DNA of 64,000 nt from Burkholderia pyrrocinia (GCF_018417535.1 NZ_CP070977.1:1984001-2048000); one strand, 5' to 3'. Positions 1 to 13,058 are shown, numbered from the stretch's first letter. The notes: generated by a model not told the origin, from the sequence alone. Program-made: numbers and translations.

Positions 1-263
1 CGGTCGGTTTCGCCGCGACGGCGGAACAGGTTGCCGAGCGCGAAGTGCAGCTCGACCGTCTCGGGGTCGAGCTTGGCGACCTCGATGAACGCGTCGATCG
101 CCTTGTCGGGTTGTTCGTTCAACAGAAAATTCAGGCCGCGAAAATACGATCGCGGCAGGTTGGCACTCTCCGACAGGAGATTCTTCAGGTCATAGCGTGA
201 CGCCACCCAACCGAGCGCGAACGCGACCGGAATCGCGAGCAACCACCAGAAATCCAGATCCAT
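1..263 (-). CDS. lapB: LapB (YciM), lipopolysaccharide assembly protein, partial
   Basis: Only the first ~87 codons are present; the gene runs off the left edge. The product starts MDLDFWWLLAIPVAFALGW, a single N-terminal membrane anchor typical of LapB. It continues into a TPR-like helix pair (residues ~45-85, with an EVAKLDPETVELHFALGNLF stretch). LapB is an inner-membrane TPR/rubredoxin protein that, with FtsH, controls LpxC turnover and so LPS synthesis. It lies 53 bp downstream of lapA on the same strand, the usual lapAB pair. The C-terminal rubredoxin-like domain is outside the window. Confidence 0.9.
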   Translation of the reverse strand, partial: MDLDFWWLLAIPVAFALGWVASRYDLKNLLSESANLPRSYFRGLNFLLNEQPDKAIDAFIEVAKLDPETVELHFALGNLFRRRGETD

Positions 264-316
264 GCGAAATATCGAAGCAGAGACGAAAACCGCGCGATTG
301 TCGCGCGGCGTCCGTG

Positions 317-610
317 TTAAATGACGGGCGGCATCGGCGGCTGGTCGATGACGGCAGGCGTTTCGCGCGCCGCGCGCAGATCGCGCTTCAGGCGCCCGTT
401 CTCGAGGCGCAGACGGAAGATCGAAGGCAGCGCGGACAGCAGGCCGGCCAGCAGCCCCACGGCAAAGAACGCCAGGCCGATCAGGATCAGCGGCGCTTGC
501 CACGCATAGCCGGCAACAAAATTCAGCGTCGCGGTTTGCGTATTGGCCAGCGCGAGCACCAGCAGCAGTACGAACACCAATACCCGGATCAGCCAGACGA
601 TAAACTTCAT
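317..610 (-). CDS. lapA: LapA-domain inner-membrane protein
   Basis: A 97-residue protein with two hydrophobic segments (residues ~4-22 and ~40-62) and a basic, helical C-terminal tail, the LapA (DUF1049) architecture. The start is the ATG beginning MKFIVWLIRVLVF; an upstream in-frame ATG would add an Arg-rich stretch that does not look like this family. An AGAGAGGG-like ribosome site precedes it. LapA works with LapB in LPS assembly control. It is separated from ihfB by a strong terminator, so lapAB probably has its own promoter in 611-745. Confidence 0.85.
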   Translation of the reverse strand: MKFIVWLIRVLVFVLLLVLALANTQTATLNFVAGYAWQAPLILIGLAFFAVGLLAGLLSALPSIFRLRLENGRLKRDLRAARETPAVIDQPPMPPVI

Positions 611-745
611 GAAGCCCTCTCTTTGTTGCGGTTTGCCGCGGCGCGCGACTCCCCTTCGTCGCACCGAATCGACCCGTATTGTAAAGGAAGCGTTTCCGCG
701 GCTGCGCAGATCCTGCGCGCCCCATTGCGCCGCGATCGCCGGAAA

Positions 746-776
746 TGAAAAAAGCGCCCGCTAGGGGCGCTTTTCT
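746..776 (-). terminator. Intrinsic terminator after ihfB (probably bidirectional)
   Basis: Perfect GC-rich hairpin AAAGCGCCC/GGGGCGCTTT with a short CTA loop, flanked by A-runs on the left and T-runs on the right. Read on the minus strand it ends in six T residues and closes the rpsA-ihfB transcript. Confidence 0.85.
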
Positions 777-819
777 TTTCAGCCTTTGCCGGACAGGTTC
801 CGGGCAAACCGAACGACGC

Positions 820-1143
820 TCAACGCTCGTCGTCCGGATCGTCAGCCTTCAGCGGCTCACCGGCGCGGCCGTCGACGCGTTCGCGCAATTCCTTGCCAGG
901 CTTGAAGTGCGGCACGAATTTCTCGGGCACCTGCACTTTCTCCCCTGACTTCGGGTTGCGTCCGACGCGCGCCGGGCGACGGTTGAGGCCGAAGCTGCCG
1001 AAACCCCGAATTTCGATACGGTGCCCTTTTGCCAAGGCATCGGACATCGCATCGAGCATCGTTTTCACCGCGAAATCCGCATCCTTGAGGACAAGTTGCG
1101 GAAATCGCGATGCCAGCTGCGCGACCAACTCGGATTTGGTCAT
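820..1143 (-). CDS. ihfB: Integration host factor subunit beta
   Basis: 107 residues matching the HU/IHF family: [11 protein letters not shown] start, the DNA-binding arm motif with [15 protein letters not shown] (residues ~62-76) and the conserved [12 protein letters not shown] beta pairs with IHF alpha to bend DNA at specific sites in promoters, recombination and replication. It lies 22 bp after rpsA, the standard proteobacterial rpsA-ihfB arrangement. The tail after the HU fold ([16 protein letters not shown]) is a little longer and more acidic than in E. coli, common in Burkholderia. Confidence 0.96.
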   Translation of the reverse strand: MTKSELVAQLASRFPQLVLKDADFAVKTMLDAMSDALAKGHRIEIRGFGSFGLNRRPARVGRNPKSGEKVQVPEKFVPHFKPGKELRERVDGRAGEPLKADDPDDER

Positions 1144-1165
1144 ACTTCAGCAGACCTCGTGAGGC

Positions 1166-2878
1166 TTACTGGTTCTGGCCGTCGAGCTTCGCCTTCAGCA
1201 GCGCGCCGAGGTTGGTCGTACCGGTCGCAGCCGAGCTGGTGTCAGCTTGCAGGCCACGGATCGCTTCCTGTTGTTCAGCCGAATCCTTCGCCTTGATCGA
1301 CAGGTTGATGCCGCGCGACTTGCGATCGATGTTGATCACCATCGCGTTGACCTTGTCGCCTTCCTTCAGCACGTTGCGTGCGTCTTCGACGCGATCCTGC
1401 GAGATTTCCGACGCGCGCAGGTAGCCTTCGACGTCGCCCGTCAGCGTGATGACCGCACCCTTCGCATCGACCGTCTTCACGACGCCGTCGACGATCGAGC
1501 CCTTGTCGTTCATTGCAACGTAGTTGCTGAACGGGTCGCCTTCGAGCTGCTTGATGCCGAGCGAAATACGCTCCTTCTCGACGTCGATACCGAGCACGAT
1601 TGCTTCGACTTCGTCGCCCTTCTTGTACTTGCGAACGGCTTCTTCGCCGGTTTCGCTCCACGACAGGTCCGACAGGTGGACCAGGCCGTCGATGCCGCCC
1701 GGCAGACCGATGAACACGCCGAAGTCGGTGATCGACTTGATTGCGCCCGTGATCTTGTCGCCCTTCTTGAAGTTGCGGCTGAAGTCATCCCACGGATTCG
1801 GCTTGCACTGCTTCATGCCGAGGCTGATACGACGACGGTCTTCGTCGATCTCGAGGACCATGACTTCGACTTCGTCGCCCAGCTGGACAACCTTCGACGG
1901 AGCAACGTTCTTGTTGGTCCAGTCCATTTCCGACACGTGGACGAGGCCTTCGATGCCCGATTCCACTTCGACGAATGCGCCGTAGTCGGTGATGTTCGTG
2001 ACCTTGCCGAACAGGCGCGTGCCCGACGGGTAACGGCGCGAGATGCCTTCCCACGGATCGTCGCCCAGTTGCTTGATGCCCAGCGAGACGCGGTTCTTCT
2101 CTTGGTCGAACTTGAGGATCTTCGCGGTGACTTCCTGGCCAACCGACAGGACTTCGCTCGGGTGACGCACCCGACGCCATGCGATGTCGGTGATGTGCAG
2201 CAGGCCGTCGATGCCGCCGAGGTCGACGAACGCGCCGTAGTCGGTGATGTTCTTGACCACGCCATTGACGATCGCGCCTTCCTTCAGCGTCTCGAGCAGC
2301 TTCGCGCGCTCTTCGCCCTGGGTTGCTTCGATCACGGCACGACGCGACAGCACGACGTTGTTACGCTTGCGATCGAGCTTGATCACGCGGAACTCGAGCG
2401 TCTTGCCTTCGTACGGGGTCGTGTCCTTGACGGGACGCGTGTCGACCAGCGAACCCGGCAGGAACGCGCGGATGCCGTTGACCATCACGGTCATGCCGCC
2501 CTTCACCTTGCCGGTGATCGTGCCGGTGACGAGTTCGTTGTTGTCGAGAGCCTTTTCCAGCGACAGCCACGATGCAAGGCGCTTCGCCTTGTCGCGCGAC
2601 AGGATCGTGTCGCCGTAGCCGTTTTCGAGTGCGTCGATCGCGACGGACACGAAATCGCCCGACTGCACCTCAACCTCGCCCTGATCGTTCAGGAATTCCT
2701 CGATCGGAATGTAAGCCTCGGACTTCAGGCCTGCATTGACGACCACGAAGTTGTGGTCGACGCGCACGACTTCGGCGGAAATCACTTCGCCGGCGCGCAT
2801 GTCTTGGCGGGTCAGCGACTCTTCGAACAGAGCCGCAAAGGATTCGGTATTCGGGGTGGAGGTTTGCAGGTCGGACAT
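1166..2878 (-). CDS. rpsA: 30S ribosomal protein S1
   Basis: 570 residues with six consecutive S1 RNA-binding repeats; the hallmark ITDYGAFV / ITDFGVFI segments recur at ~90-residue spacing, with [10 protein letters not shown] and [14 protein letters not shown] motifs. S1 binds mRNA leaders on the 30S subunit and helps initiate translation. The start is the ATG giving [20 protein letters not shown]; the reading frame stays open ~78 codons upstream, but that part is Arg/Ser/Pro-rich and unlike S1. The gene sits between cmk (142 bp upstream) and ihfB (22 bp downstream), a near-universal order. Confidence 0.98.
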   Translation of the reverse strand: MSDLQTSTPNTESFAALFEESLTRQDMRAGEVISAEVVRVDHNFVVVNAGLKSEAYIPIEEFLNDQGEVEVQSGDFVSVAIDALENGYGDTILSRDKAKRLASWLSLEKALDNNELVTGTITGKVKGGMTVMVNGIRAFLPGSLVDTRPVKDTTPYEGKTLEFRVIKLDRKRNNVVLSRRAVIEATQGEERAKLLETLKEGAIVNGVVKNITDYGAFVDLGGIDGLLHITDIAWRRVRHPSEVLSVGQEVTAKILKFDQEKNRVSLGIKQLGDDPWEGISRRYPSGTRLFGKVTNITDYGAFVEVESGIEGLVHVSEMDWTNKNVAPSKVVQLGDEVEVMVLEIDEDRRRISLGMKQCKPNPWDDFSRNFKKGDKITGAIKSITDFGVFIGLPGGIDGLVHLSDLSWSETGEEAVRKYKKGDEVEAIVLGIDVEKERISLGIKQLEGDPFSNYVAMNDKGSIVDGVVKTVDAKGAVITLTGDVEGYLRASEISQDRVEDARNVLKEGDKVNAMVINIDRKSRGINLSIKAKDSAEQQEAIRGLQADTSSAATGTTNLGALLKAKLDGQNQ

Positions 2879-3020
2879 AAAAATCTGATTGTGCATGGCT
2901 CGCTGTGCCACGCCGGCCGGAATGGCAGGCTGAAAGGGCCAGATCGAAGACCACACGGGGTTAAGGGTTCGAAACACGCTCCGCGCTTGCGACGCGGAGC
3001 ACCTACCGCTGCCCGCCTTC

Positions 3021-3707
3021 TCAGGCGGGCTGGCCGAGCGCCCGGTACCACTGCAGCACCTGGTCGACTGCTTCATCAACCGAAAGTGCCGACGTATCGA
3101 GCAGCCTGGCATCTGCCGCGGGCTTCAGCGGCGCGGCCGCGCGATTGCTGTCGCGCGCGTCACGTTCACGAAGATCCCGGAGCAAGTCATCTATATTAGC
3201 AGAAAAACCTTTTTGCATCAATTGCTTATGCCGTCTGGCCGCGCGCGCCTCGGCGCTGGCCGTCAGGAACACCTTCAGCACGGCGTCCGGGAAGATCACC
3301 GTACCCATGTCGCGGCCGTCGGCAACGAGGCCCGGCGTCTTGCGGAACGCGCGCTGGCGCGCAACGAGCGCGGTGCGCACGGGCCCGTGCACCGCGATGG
3401 CCGACGCGCGGTTGCCGACCGCTTCGGCGCGGATGTCGTTCGACACGTCGACGCCATCGAGCTGCGCGCAGCCTTCGCGGAACGTGATGTGCAGATCGTC
3501 GATCAGATTCACCAGCGCTTCGATGTCCTCCGCCTCGATGCCGTAGCGCACGCTTGCGAGCGCCGCGAGACGGTACAGCGCGCCGCTGTCGAGCAGGTGG
3601 AAGCCAAGGTGCGCGGCGACGAGCGCCGCGACGGTGCCCTTGCCGGAAGCGGTCGGGCCGTCGATCGTGATGACGGGAGTCGGGTGAAAGGGTCGGGTCG
3701 ATTTCAT
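3021..3707 (-). CDS. cmk: Cytidylate kinase
   Basis: 228 residues. The P-loop is [15 protein letters not shown] (residues ~13-27), followed by the CMP-binding domain and [15 protein letters not shown], the conserved CMP kinase signature. It phosphorylates CMP/dCMP with ATP. The start is ATG at 3707 ([10 protein letters not shown]); the open frame upstream overlaps the 3' end of aroA and is not coding. Only 13 bp separates it from aroA, indicating co-transcription in the pheA-tyrA-aroA-cmk-rpsA run. Confidence 0.96.
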   Translation of the reverse strand: MKSTRPFHPTPVITIDGPTASGKGTVAALVAAHLGFHLLDSGALYRLAALASVRYGIEAEDIEALVNLIDDLHITFREGCAQLDGVDVSNDIRAEAVGNRASAIAVHGPVRTALVARQRAFRKTPGLVADGRDMGTVIFPDAVLKVFLTASAEARAARRHKQLMQKGFSANIDDLLRDLRERDARDSNRAAAPLKPAADARLLDTSALSVDEAVDQVLQWYRALGQPA

Positions 3708-3720
3708 CGGAACAGTCAGG

Positions 3721-5025
3721 TCAGGCTTTGGCGAGCGCGGCGAAGCGGTCGAAATAGTCGGGGAACGTCTTGCCGACGCACTTCGGATCGTTGATCCGCA
3801 CGGGCACGCCGCCCAGGCTGACGAGCGAGAAGCACATCGCCATCCGGTGATCGTCGTACGTATCGATCGCCGCGTTCGGCGTGAGCTTTTCCGGCGGCGT
3901 GACGACGAGATAGTCGGGACCTTCCTCGACGATCGCGCCAACCTTGCGCAGTTCGGTCGCCATCGCGGCGATGCGGTCGGTCTCCTTCACACGCCAGCTC
4001 GCGATGTTGCGCAGCGTGCTCGTGCCGTTCGCGAACAGCGCCGCGACCGCGATGGTCATCGCGGCATCGGGGATCAGGTTGAAGTCCATGTCGATCGGCT
4101 CGAGCTTGCCGTGGTCGTGGCCGATGCCCCGCACGTCGATCCAGTCGTCGCCCATCGTCACGTTCGCGCCCATCTGCATCAGCGCGTTCGCGAAACCGAC
4201 GTCGCCCTGGATGCTCGCGCGCCCCACGCCCTCGACGCGCAGCGGGCCGCCGCCAAGCGCGCCGGCCGCGAGGAAGTACGACGCGGACGACGCGTCGCCC
4301 TCGACCATGATCCGCCCCGGAGAGCGGTAGCGGACCCCGGCCGGCACGACGAAACGCTGCCAGCCGTCACGCTCGACGACCACGCCGAAGCGCTCCATCA
4401 GCCGGATCGTGATGTCGATGTACGGCTTCGAGATCAGTTCGCCGTCGACCTCGACGACGGTCCTGCCGTCCTTCGCCTTCACGAGCGGCAGCGTCATCAG
4501 CAGCGCCGTGAGGAACTGGCTCGACACGTCGCCGCGCACGCGGATCGGCGCATCGACCGAGATCGTCGCGGGCTTGATCCGCAGCGGCGGGTAGCCTTCG
4601 TTCAGCTCGTAGTCGATCTGCGCGCCGATCTGCCGCAGGCCGTCGACGAGATCGCCGATCGGCCGCTCGTGCATGCGCGGCACGCCGTGCACGCGATAGT
4701 CGCCGCCGTTCACCGCGAGCGCGGCGGTCAGCGGCCGCACGGCCGTGCCCGCGTTGCCGAGGAACAGGTCGGCCGTCTTCGCGGTGAACGCGCCGCGCGT
4801 GCCCGTGACGACGCAGGTGTCGCCGTCGCGCACGAGCCTCACGCCAAGCTTGCCGAGCGCATCGAGCATCACGCGCGTGTCGTCGGAGTCGAGCAGATTG
4901 GTGATCGTCGTTTCGCCTTCGGCAAGCGCCGCGAGCAGCAGCACGCGGTTCGAGATGCTCTTCGAGCCGGGCAGGCGCACGGTGCCCGATGCGCTGGAGT
5001 ACGGGCCGAGATCGAGATAGTCCAT
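3721..5025 (-). CDS. aroA: 3-phosphoshikimate 1-carboxyvinyltransferase (EPSP synthase)
   Basis: 434 residues, full length. The N-terminal active-site motif [10 protein letters not shown] (Lys22) and [13 protein letters not shown] (~residues 88-100) are intact, as is the C-terminal [11 protein letters not shown]. It transfers enolpyruvate from PEP to shikimate-3-phosphate, the sixth step of the shikimate pathway, in the cytosol. The [10 protein letters not shown] loop corresponds to the class I (glyphosate-sensitive) type. Spacing of 13 bp to both tyrA and cmk indicates a tight operon. Confidence 0.97.
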   Translation of the reverse strand: MDYLDLGPYSSASGTVRLPGSKSISNRVLLLAALAEGETTITNLLDSDDTRVMLDALGKLGVRLVRDGDTCVVTGTRGAFTAKTADLFLGNAGTAVRPLTAALAVNGGDYRVHGVPRMHERPIGDLVDGLRQIGAQIDYELNEGYPPLRIKPATISVDAPIRVRGDVSSQFLTALLMTLPLVKAKDGRTVVEVDGELISKPYIDITIRLMERFGVVVERDGWQRFVVPAGVRYRSPGRIMVEGDASSASYFLAAGALGGGPLRVEGVGRASIQGDVGFANALMQMGANVTMGDDWIDVRGIGHDHGKLEPIDMDFNLIPDAAMTIAVAALFANGTSTLRNIASWRVKETDRIAAMATELRKVGAIVEEGPDYLVVTPPEKLTPNAAIDTYDDHRMAMCFSLVSLGGVPVRINDPKCVGKTFPDYFDRFAALAKA

Positions 5026-5038
5026 GGGAATCGTCCTG

Positions 5039-5965
5039 TTATTTCTTGACCGGTTCGGTAGCGGGCGTGCCGCCGCGCTCCTGCCATGCTTTGCGTGCGG
5101 CGCGCGAGCGCGTGAACACGGCTTCGAGCGCCGCGCCGTCGCCGGCGTCGATCGCCGCGCGCAGCCGCGTGAGCACGCGCGTGTAGCCGTCGAGTTCGTC
5201 GAGCAGCGCCGCGCGGTTCGCGACGCACACGTCGCGCCACATCTCCGGGCTGGACGCCGCGATGCGCGTGAAATCGCGGAAACCGCCCGCCGCGTACGAG
5301 AATTTCAGCTCCGCGTCCGCCTCGCCGAGGATCTGCTCGACGAGCGCAAACGACAGCACGTGCGGCAGATGGCTGATCGACGCAAACACGCGATCGTGCT
5401 GCCCGGTGCTCATCGTGCGCACGTCGGCCCCGGTCGCGCGCCACATCGCATCGATCCGCGCGACCGATTCGGGTGCGTTCTCCGGCAGCGGACACAGCAC
5501 GACGTTGCGGCCGACGTACAGGTCCGGCAACGCGGCCTCGACGCCGCTCGACTCGCGGCCGGCGATCGGATGCCCCGGCACGAACTGCGCGATTCGCGCG
5601 CCGAGCGCTTCGCGCGCGGCCGCGACGACATCGGACTTGGTGCTGCCCGCATCGGTGACGATCGTCGCATCGGCGAGCCACGGCGCGATGCGCGCGAGCA
5701 ACGGGCCCGTCTGCGCGACGGGTGCGGCCAGCAGCACGAGATCGGCGCCCGCAAGCGCGTCGCGCAACTGCGCGTCGTCGTCGAGCGCCGCCGCGCGATC
5801 GATCACGCCGAGCGACAGCGCACGCTCGACCGATGCGCGCGAACGGCCCACGCCGACGATCTCGCCCGCGCCGCCCGGCGCGCGCTCGCGCAGCGCGCGG
5901 GCCAGCGATCCGCCGATCAGGCCGACACCGAAGATGACCAGTTTGTTGAATGCAAAGCCTGACAC
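5039..5965 (-). CDS. tyrA: Prephenate dehydrogenase
   Basis: 308 residues if translation begins at GTG 5965, giving (M)[21 protein letters not shown]. The Rossmann GxGxxG lies at residues ~13-18. Downstream motifs include [25 protein letters not shown] and the [16 protein letters not shown] helix, all typical of TyrA. It oxidatively decarboxylates prephenate to 4-hydroxyphenylpyruvate for tyrosine. An ATG 61 codons upstream exists, but that extension has no dehydrogenase similarity. The ribosome site before the GTG is weak. The 186-bp gap to pheA holds no recognisable gene. Confidence 0.94.
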   Translation of the reverse strand: MSGFAFNKLVIFGVGLIGGSLARALRERAPGGAGEIVGVGRSRASVERALSLGVIDRAAALDDDAQLRDALAGADLVLLAAPVAQTGPLLARIAPWLADATIVTDAGSTKSDVVAAAREALGARIAQFVPGHPIAGRESSGVEAALPDLYVGRNVVLCPLPENAPESVARIDAMWRATGADVRTMSTGQHDRVFASISHLPHVLSFALVEQILGEADAELKFSYAAGGFRDFTRIAASSPEMWRDVCVANRAALLDELDGYTRVLTRLRAAIDAGDGAALEAVFTRSRAARKAWQERGGTPATEPVKK

Positions 5966-6151
5966 GACAAGAGCCAAGTTACGCGTGCGGAACAACGCCC
6001 CGCACACGGAATTCCAGATTCCGGGCAACGGGCCCGCACCCGGCGCAACCTGCACCGGATGCCGCCCGAACCCGCCTTCGGCAGCGCCGACCGGCCTGCC
6101 CTGCCCGCCCGGCCACGACGCCTGCGCACGCAGGCGACTGGCCGTCACGCG

Positions 6152-7234
6152 TCAGCGTGCGCTCGGATACGAGCCGAGTATCTTCAGGAACGCAGCCTTC
6201 TGGCCGAGTTCCGCGAGCGCGGCCGCGACCGCCGCATCATCGCGGTGCCCTTCGATGTCGATGTAGAAGTAGTACTCCCACGTGCCGACGCGTGCCGGAC
6301 GCGACTCGAAGCGCGTCATCGACACGCCGTGCCGCGCGAGCGGTTCGAGCAGCTTGAACACGGCGCCCGGCTCGTTCTTCACCGACACGATCAGCGACGT
6401 CTGGTCGTGACCGCTTTGCCCGGCCGGCTGCTTGCCGATGATCACGAAACGCGTGCGGTTGTGCGGATCGTCCTGGATCAGCGAGAACGCGATCTGCAAA
6501 CCGTAATGTGCGGCCGCGCGATCGCCCGCGATCGCCGCGACGGTCGGATCGGCCGCCGCGAGACGCGCGGCCTCCGCGTTGCTCGCCACGGCCTGCCGCT
6601 CGAGCTGCGGCGCATTCGCCGCGAGCCACTGCTGGCATTGTGCGAGCGCCTGCGCATGCGCGCAGACGCGCGTCACGCCGTCGAGCGTGCCGCTCTGCGT
6701 CAGCAGGTTGTGGTGGATGGGCAGCGCGAGTTCGCCGCTGATCAGCAGTTGCGTCTGCAGCAGCAGGTCGAGCGTGCGCGACACGGCCCCTTCGGTCGAA
6801 TTCTCGACCGGCGCGATGCCGAATGCGGACGCACCGGCCTCGACCGAGCGGAACACCTCGTCGATCGACGGGCACGGCAGCCCCTCGATCGACTGGCCGA
6901 AATACTCGAGCATCGCCTGTTCGCTGTACGTGCCGACCGGCCCGAGGAACGCGACGTGGATCGTCTGCTCGAGCGCACGGCTCGCCGCCATGATCTCGCG
7001 CCAGATTGCGCTGATGTGCTCGCTCGCGAGCGGCCCCGCGCTCATGTCCTGCAGGCGCGCGATCACCTGCAGCTCGCGCTCCGGCCGGAACACCGGCGCG
7101 TTGAAATGCTTCTTGACCTCGCCCACCTCCAGCGCCACCGCGGCGCGCTGGTTCAGGAGCGCAATCAGCTGCGCGTCGATCGCGTCGATGCGATCGCGCA
7201 GCGGTTTCAGGCGGGAATTCAGTTCGTCGTCCAT
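6152..7234 (-). CDS. pheA: Bifunctional chorismate mutase/prephenate dehydratase (P-protein)
   Basis: 360 residues in three parts: an AroQ-type chorismate mutase helix bundle (residues ~1-90, LRDRIDAIDAQLIALLNQRA), a prephenate dehydratase domain (~95-275, with VAFLGPVGTYSEQA and the PVENSTEGAVSRTLDLL catalytic region) and a C-terminal ACT regulatory domain (~285-360). The ACT contains the ESRP motif (FESRPARVGTWEYYFYIDIEGH) linked to phenylalanine feedback inhibition. The gene commits chorismate to phenylalanine and lies 33 bp after serC. Confidence 0.97.
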   Translation of the reverse strand: MDDELNSRLKPLRDRIDAIDAQLIALLNQRAAVALEVGEVKKHFNAPVFRPERELQVIARLQDMSAGPLASEHISAIWREIMAASRALEQTIHVAFLGPVGTYSEQAMLEYFGQSIEGLPCPSIDEVFRSVEAGASAFGIAPVENSTEGAVSRTLDLLLQTQLLISGELALPIHHNLLTQSGTLDGVTRVCAHAQALAQCQQWLAANAPQLERQAVASNAEAARLAAADPTVAAIAGDRAAAHYGLQIAFSLIQDDPHNRTRFVIIGKQPAGQSGHDQTSLIVSVKNEPGAVFKLLEPLARHGVSMTRFESRPARVGTWEYYFYIDIEGHRDDAAVAAALAELGQKAAFLKILGSYPSAR

Positions 7235-7267
7235 GCGTTTTGCCGTGCTGTTTGAACAGCGCCGCCG

Positions 7268-8350
7268 TCAGGCGCCGCGCTGCTCGAAGTCCTTCATGTA
7301 CTCGACGAGCGCCTTCACGCCCTCGAGCGGCACCGCGTTGTAGATCGACGCCCGCATGCCACCGACGGACTTGTGGCCCTTCAGCTGCAGCAGCCCGCGC
7401 GCCTTTGCGCCGGCAAGGAAGTCTTCGTTGCGCGTTTCGTCGGCCAGGAAAAACGGCACGTTCATCCGCGAACGCGCTGCCGGCTCGACCTTGTTCAGAT
7501 AGAAGCTGCTCGCATCGATCGTGTCGTAGAGCAGTTTCGATTTTTCGATATTGCGGGCCTCGATCGCTTCGAGGCCACCCTGCCGCTTCAGCCACTGGAA
7601 CACGAGGCCCGCGATGTAGATCGCGTAAGTGGGCGGCGTGTTGTACAGCGAATTGTTCGCGGCGACGGTCTTCCATTCGAATGCGGACGGGCAGATCGAC
7701 AGCGCGCGATCGAGCAGATCCTCGCGCACGATCACGACCGTCACGCCGGCCATCCCGATATTCTTCTGCGCGCCGCCGAACAGCACGCCGTATTTCGCGA
7801 CGTCCATCGGGCGCGACAGGATGTGCGACGAGACATCCGCGACCAGCGGCACGTCGCCGAGATCGGGGATCTCGAACGTCTCGACGCCATCGATCGTCTC
7901 GTTGGTGCACAGATGCACGTAGGCCGGATCGTCCGACAGTTGCCATTCGGCGCGCGCGGGCGCACGCGTGTAGCCGTTTTCCGTCTTGCCGGATGCGGCG
8001 AGATGCGGCGTGCAGAACTTGTTCGCCTCACCGAACGATTTCTGCGACCACGACCCCGTCACGACGAAGTCCGCGGTCTTGCGCGAGCCGAGCAGGTTCA
8101 TCGGCACGATCGCGTTTTCCGCGATGCCGCCGCCCTGCAGGAACAGGATCCGGTGGCTTGCCGGCACGCCGAGCAGGTCGCGCAGGTCGGTCAGCGCGGC
8201 CTCGTGAATCGACATGAACTCCTTGCCGCGATGGCTCATCTCCATCACGCTCATGCCGCTGCCGTGCCAGTCGAGCATTTCGTCGGCGGCCTGCCGCAGC
8301 ACTTCCTCGGGCATCGCCGCAGGACCGGCGGAGAAATTAAAGACGCGCAT
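7268..8350 (-). CDS. serC: Phosphoserine aminotransferase
   Basis: 360 residues. The start [18 protein letters not shown] carries the N-terminal SAGPAxxP signature, and [12 protein letters not shown] contains the PLP-binding lysine (Lys196). It converts 3-phosphohydroxypyruvate to phosphoserine in serine synthesis and also acts in pyridoxal phosphate synthesis. The 15 codons of open frame upstream of ATG 8350 are not conserved. First gene of the aromatic operon; pheA follows after 33 bp. Confidence 0.97.
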   Translation of the reverse strand: MRVFNFSAGPAAMPEEVLRQAADEMLDWHGSGMSVMEMSHRGKEFMSIHEAALTDLRDLLGVPASHRILFLQGGGIAENAIVPMNLLGSRKTADFVVTGSWSQKSFGEANKFCTPHLAASGKTENGYTRAPARAEWQLSDDPAYVHLCTNETIDGVETFEIPDLGDVPLVADVSSHILSRPMDVAKYGVLFGGAQKNIGMAGVTVVIVREDLLDRALSICPSAFEWKTVAANNSLYNTPPTYAIYIAGLVFQWLKRQGGLEAIEARNIEKSKLLYDTIDASSFYLNKVEPAARSRMNVPFFLADETRNEDFLAGAKARGLLQLKGHKSVGGMRASIYNAVPLEGVKALVEYMKDFEQRGA

Positions 8351-8420
8351 CGTGAAAACCTCGGGAGGGACGCGACCAGCGGCTTGCCGCCGCATGTCAG
8401 TTGCAAATGAGCCGCGCCAG

Positions 8421-8460
8421 AAAAGGAATGGCCGCTTGCGCTCGCGCGCAAACGGCCATT
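8421..8460 (-). terminator. Probable terminator after the DUF2059 gene
   Basis: Long imperfect hairpin whose outer arms are ATGGCCG and CGGCCAT and whose inner arms are TTGCGC/GCGCAA. On the minus strand it is followed by the U-rich CCTTTTCT. A second GC-rich stem (CCCGGCC/GGCCGGG) lies just upstream near 8488-8506. Confidence 0.55.
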
Positions 8461-8522
8461 ATCGCACTGTCGTCAGGCTCCCGCCAAACCCGGCCGAACG
8501 GCCGGGGGCGTGCCCGGACGGC

Positions 8523-9122
8523 TTACTTGCCCGGCTTGACTGCTGCGACTTCCTTGTCAGCCTGCGTGCGCGTCGCCTGGATCGCTTGCGGCATGTACTT
8601 CTGCATCAGGCCGTTGACCACGTCGCGACCGACCTGATCCTGAACCTGGATGAACTTGCGGCCCGTCGGGCTCTTGTAGAACGTCGTCAGATCCTTGATC
8701 TCCGACGTGCTGTAGTACTTCGCGTATGCGTCGTACTGAGCCGACATCGCGTCGTTCTGGAACTGCTGCGTGCCGAACACCTTGCCCGCGCCGTCGACCA
8801 GCTTCGGCACCGCGTTCTTCTGCAGCGTCGGAACGGCAGCCTGCTTCTGCTTGTCGTTCAGCGTCTTGTTTTCCGACAGCGCGTCCGACAGGATCGCCGG
8901 CACGAGTTGCTTGGCCTGCATTTCGGCGCTGTTGCCGATTGCCGACACGAGCTTCGGCGCGTCGATCGCGTCGAGCAGATCCTTGATCGCAGCCTTCTTG
9001 TCGGCGTCGATCGGCGCAGCTGCCGCGGCGGGCGCCGGTGCGGAATTCGACAGCGCTTGCGCCATCGCGAACGTCGGCACCAGTGCAGCCAGCAGAACCA
9101 GTTGCTTGAATTGCTTTTGCAT
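8523..9122 (-). CDS. DUF2059 family periplasmic protein
   Basis: About 199 residues with an N-terminal signal peptide (MQKQFKQLVLLAALVPTFA, cleavage near AMAQA). A low-complexity Ala/Pro linker follows, then a DUF2059 domain containing YYSTSEIKDLTTFYKSPTGR, the conserved core of the family. Its molecular role is unknown. Three starts are stacked (GTG 9128, ATG 9125, ATG 9122); the AAGGGAG ribosome site is best spaced for ATG 9122. It sits between gyrA (80 bp upstream) and serC (172 bp downstream). Confidence 0.85.
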   Translation of the reverse strand: MQKQFKQLVLLAALVPTFAMAQALSNSAPAPAAAAAPIDADKKAAIKDLLDAIDAPKLVSAIGNSAEMQAKQLVPAILSDALSENKTLNDKQKQAAVPTLQKNAVPKLVDGAGKVFGTQQFQNDAMSAQYDAYAKYYSTSEIKDLTTFYKSPTGRKFIQVQDQVGRDVVNGLMQKYMPQAIQATRTQADKEVAAVKPGK

Positions 9123-9205
9123 CATCACTCCCTTTTGGAAATATGAATGGTTGCTCGCCGGCCGCGGCGCTTCGCGCCCGCGGCGGCCAGAGTCTCATCC
9201 GTTCT

Positions 9206-11809
<2,604 letters not shown>

Positions 11810-12337
11810 GTATCCGTATCGTTTCGGAGCGAAGACGGCGAACGCCTTTCGCGTGGGCGCTGCATGCGCAACGCAACGCGAGATTCTAACATGCGCCCAT
11901 CAGCCGCCAATTCGCCTCCCCCTCTATATATGTATAGCGAAAATTGCAGCGGCGGCGAACCGGCCGGAATCGCAGACGACCCGACGTCACCGGTGATCGC
12001 GCCCGGTTTGTTTCACGCGCACGCGTAAACAGTTGAACGCAGCCGCGCAATTTCGCCGACACACTCTTGACAATCTCTAAAAGTTGCGGCAGGCCGGTGT
12101 TGCGCATGCACCACAAACGTTGAGGCGATCTTAGGGTGGGGAGGATTTTTTTTCGTAGGAAGGGAACGATATGGCAAAATGCCAACGCACTGAAAGTTAG
12201 ACGCTGCTCGAAGTCTACACAGAGCGGTGCCGCGTTTTTTGTGCCGCACCAATGTTATACTTCGAGCAATGTATGACTTGTCACCGTCAACAGGCTCGCA
12301 GTAAACCTGCGGTAATCTCAATTTCGAGAGGAGAAAT
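11810..12337. promoter_or_regulatory. Divergent promoter region gyrA / ompA
   Basis: 528 bp without a supportable gene. On the plus strand a TATACT -10 candidate lies at 12256-12261, ~80 bp before ompA. On the minus strand an AT-rich patch at 11921-11936 (TATACA when read for gyrA) is the best gyrA -10 candidate. An unusual run of eight T residues lies at 12147-12154. No -35 elements are clear. Confidence 0.5.
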
Positions 12338-13009
12338 ATGAATAAACTTTCAAAGCTCGCGTTCATTGCAGCTACCGCAGTTATGGCTGCATCCGCTTCG
12401 GCACAGTCGGTGCCGGCGTCGCGTCAAGCCGTCAACGACAACTGGGTGAACGGCACGGGCGAATGGGTGTGGATGAACGGCACGAACGAGCTCTGCTGGC
12501 GCGATGCATTCTGGACGCCGGCCACCGCCAACGCGAAGTGCGATGGCGCACTGGTCGCCCAGGCACCGCAGCCGCCGGTCGCTCCGGTCGTTGCTCCGGC
12601 CATCACGAGCCAGAAGATCACGTATCAAGCTGACGCACTGTTCGACTTCGACAAGGCAACGCTCAAGCCGCTGGGCAAGCAAAAGCTGGACGAACTGGCT
12701 TCGAAGATCCAGGGCATGAACACGGAAGTGGTCGTCGCAACGGGCTATACGGACCGTATCGGTTCGGACAAGTACAACGACCGTCTGTCGCTGCGCCGTG
12801 CGCAAGCCGTGAAGTCGTACCTGGTCAGCAAGGGTGTGCCGGCCAACAAGATCTACACGGAAGGCAAGGGCAAGCGCAACCCGGTTACGACTGGCTGCAA
12901 CCAGAAGAACCGCAAGCAGCTCATCGCCTGCCTCGCACCGGACCGCCGCGTGGAAGTCGAAGTGGTTGGTACGCAAGAAGTCCAGAAGACGACCGTTCCG
13001 GCACAGTAA
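12338..13009 (+). CDS. ompA: OmpA-family outer-membrane protein
   Basis: 223 residues: a signal peptide (MNKLSKLAFIAATAVMAASASAQ), a short N-terminal segment with two cysteines (NELCWRDAFW and NAKC), a Pro-rich linker (APQPPVAPVVAPA) and a C-terminal OmpA peptidoglycan-binding domain (~residues 95-212). The latter carries GYTDRIGSDKYNDRLSLRRA and the NP...C...APDRRVEVEV end. There is no eight-strand barrel, so it tethers to peptidoglycan without being a classical OmpA barrel. Strong site GAGAGGAGAAAT precedes the ATG. It has its own promoter and terminator and is probably highly expressed. Confidence 0.93.
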   Translation: MNKLSKLAFIAATAVMAASASAQSVPASRQAVNDNWVNGTGEWVWMNGTNELCWRDAFWTPATANAKCDGALVAQAPQPPVAPVVAPAITSQKITYQADALFDFDKATLKPLGKQKLDELASKIQGMNTEVVVATGYTDRIGSDKYNDRLSLRRAQAVKSYLVSKGVPANKIYTEGKGKRNPVTTGCNQKNRKQLIACLAPDRRVEVEVVGTQEVQKTTVPAQ

Positions 13010-13030
13010 GCCGCGGTTTTCGACTGCTTC

Positions 13031-13058
13031 AAAGCCCCGCTCCGGCGGGGCTTTTTCA
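13031..13058 (+). terminator. Intrinsic terminator after ompA
   Basis: Hairpin AAAGCCCCGC/GCGGGGCTTT with TCCG loop followed by TTTTT, 22 bp after the ompA stop. Confidence 0.9.

Noticed and set aside
1247..3199. 650-codon plus-strand ORF opposite rpsA
   Set aside because: Antisense to rpsA; the repeated DV/VD pattern mirrors the S1 repeats.
12147..12154. T-run upstream of ompA as a possible terminator
   Set aside because: No stable hairpin precedes it in either direction.
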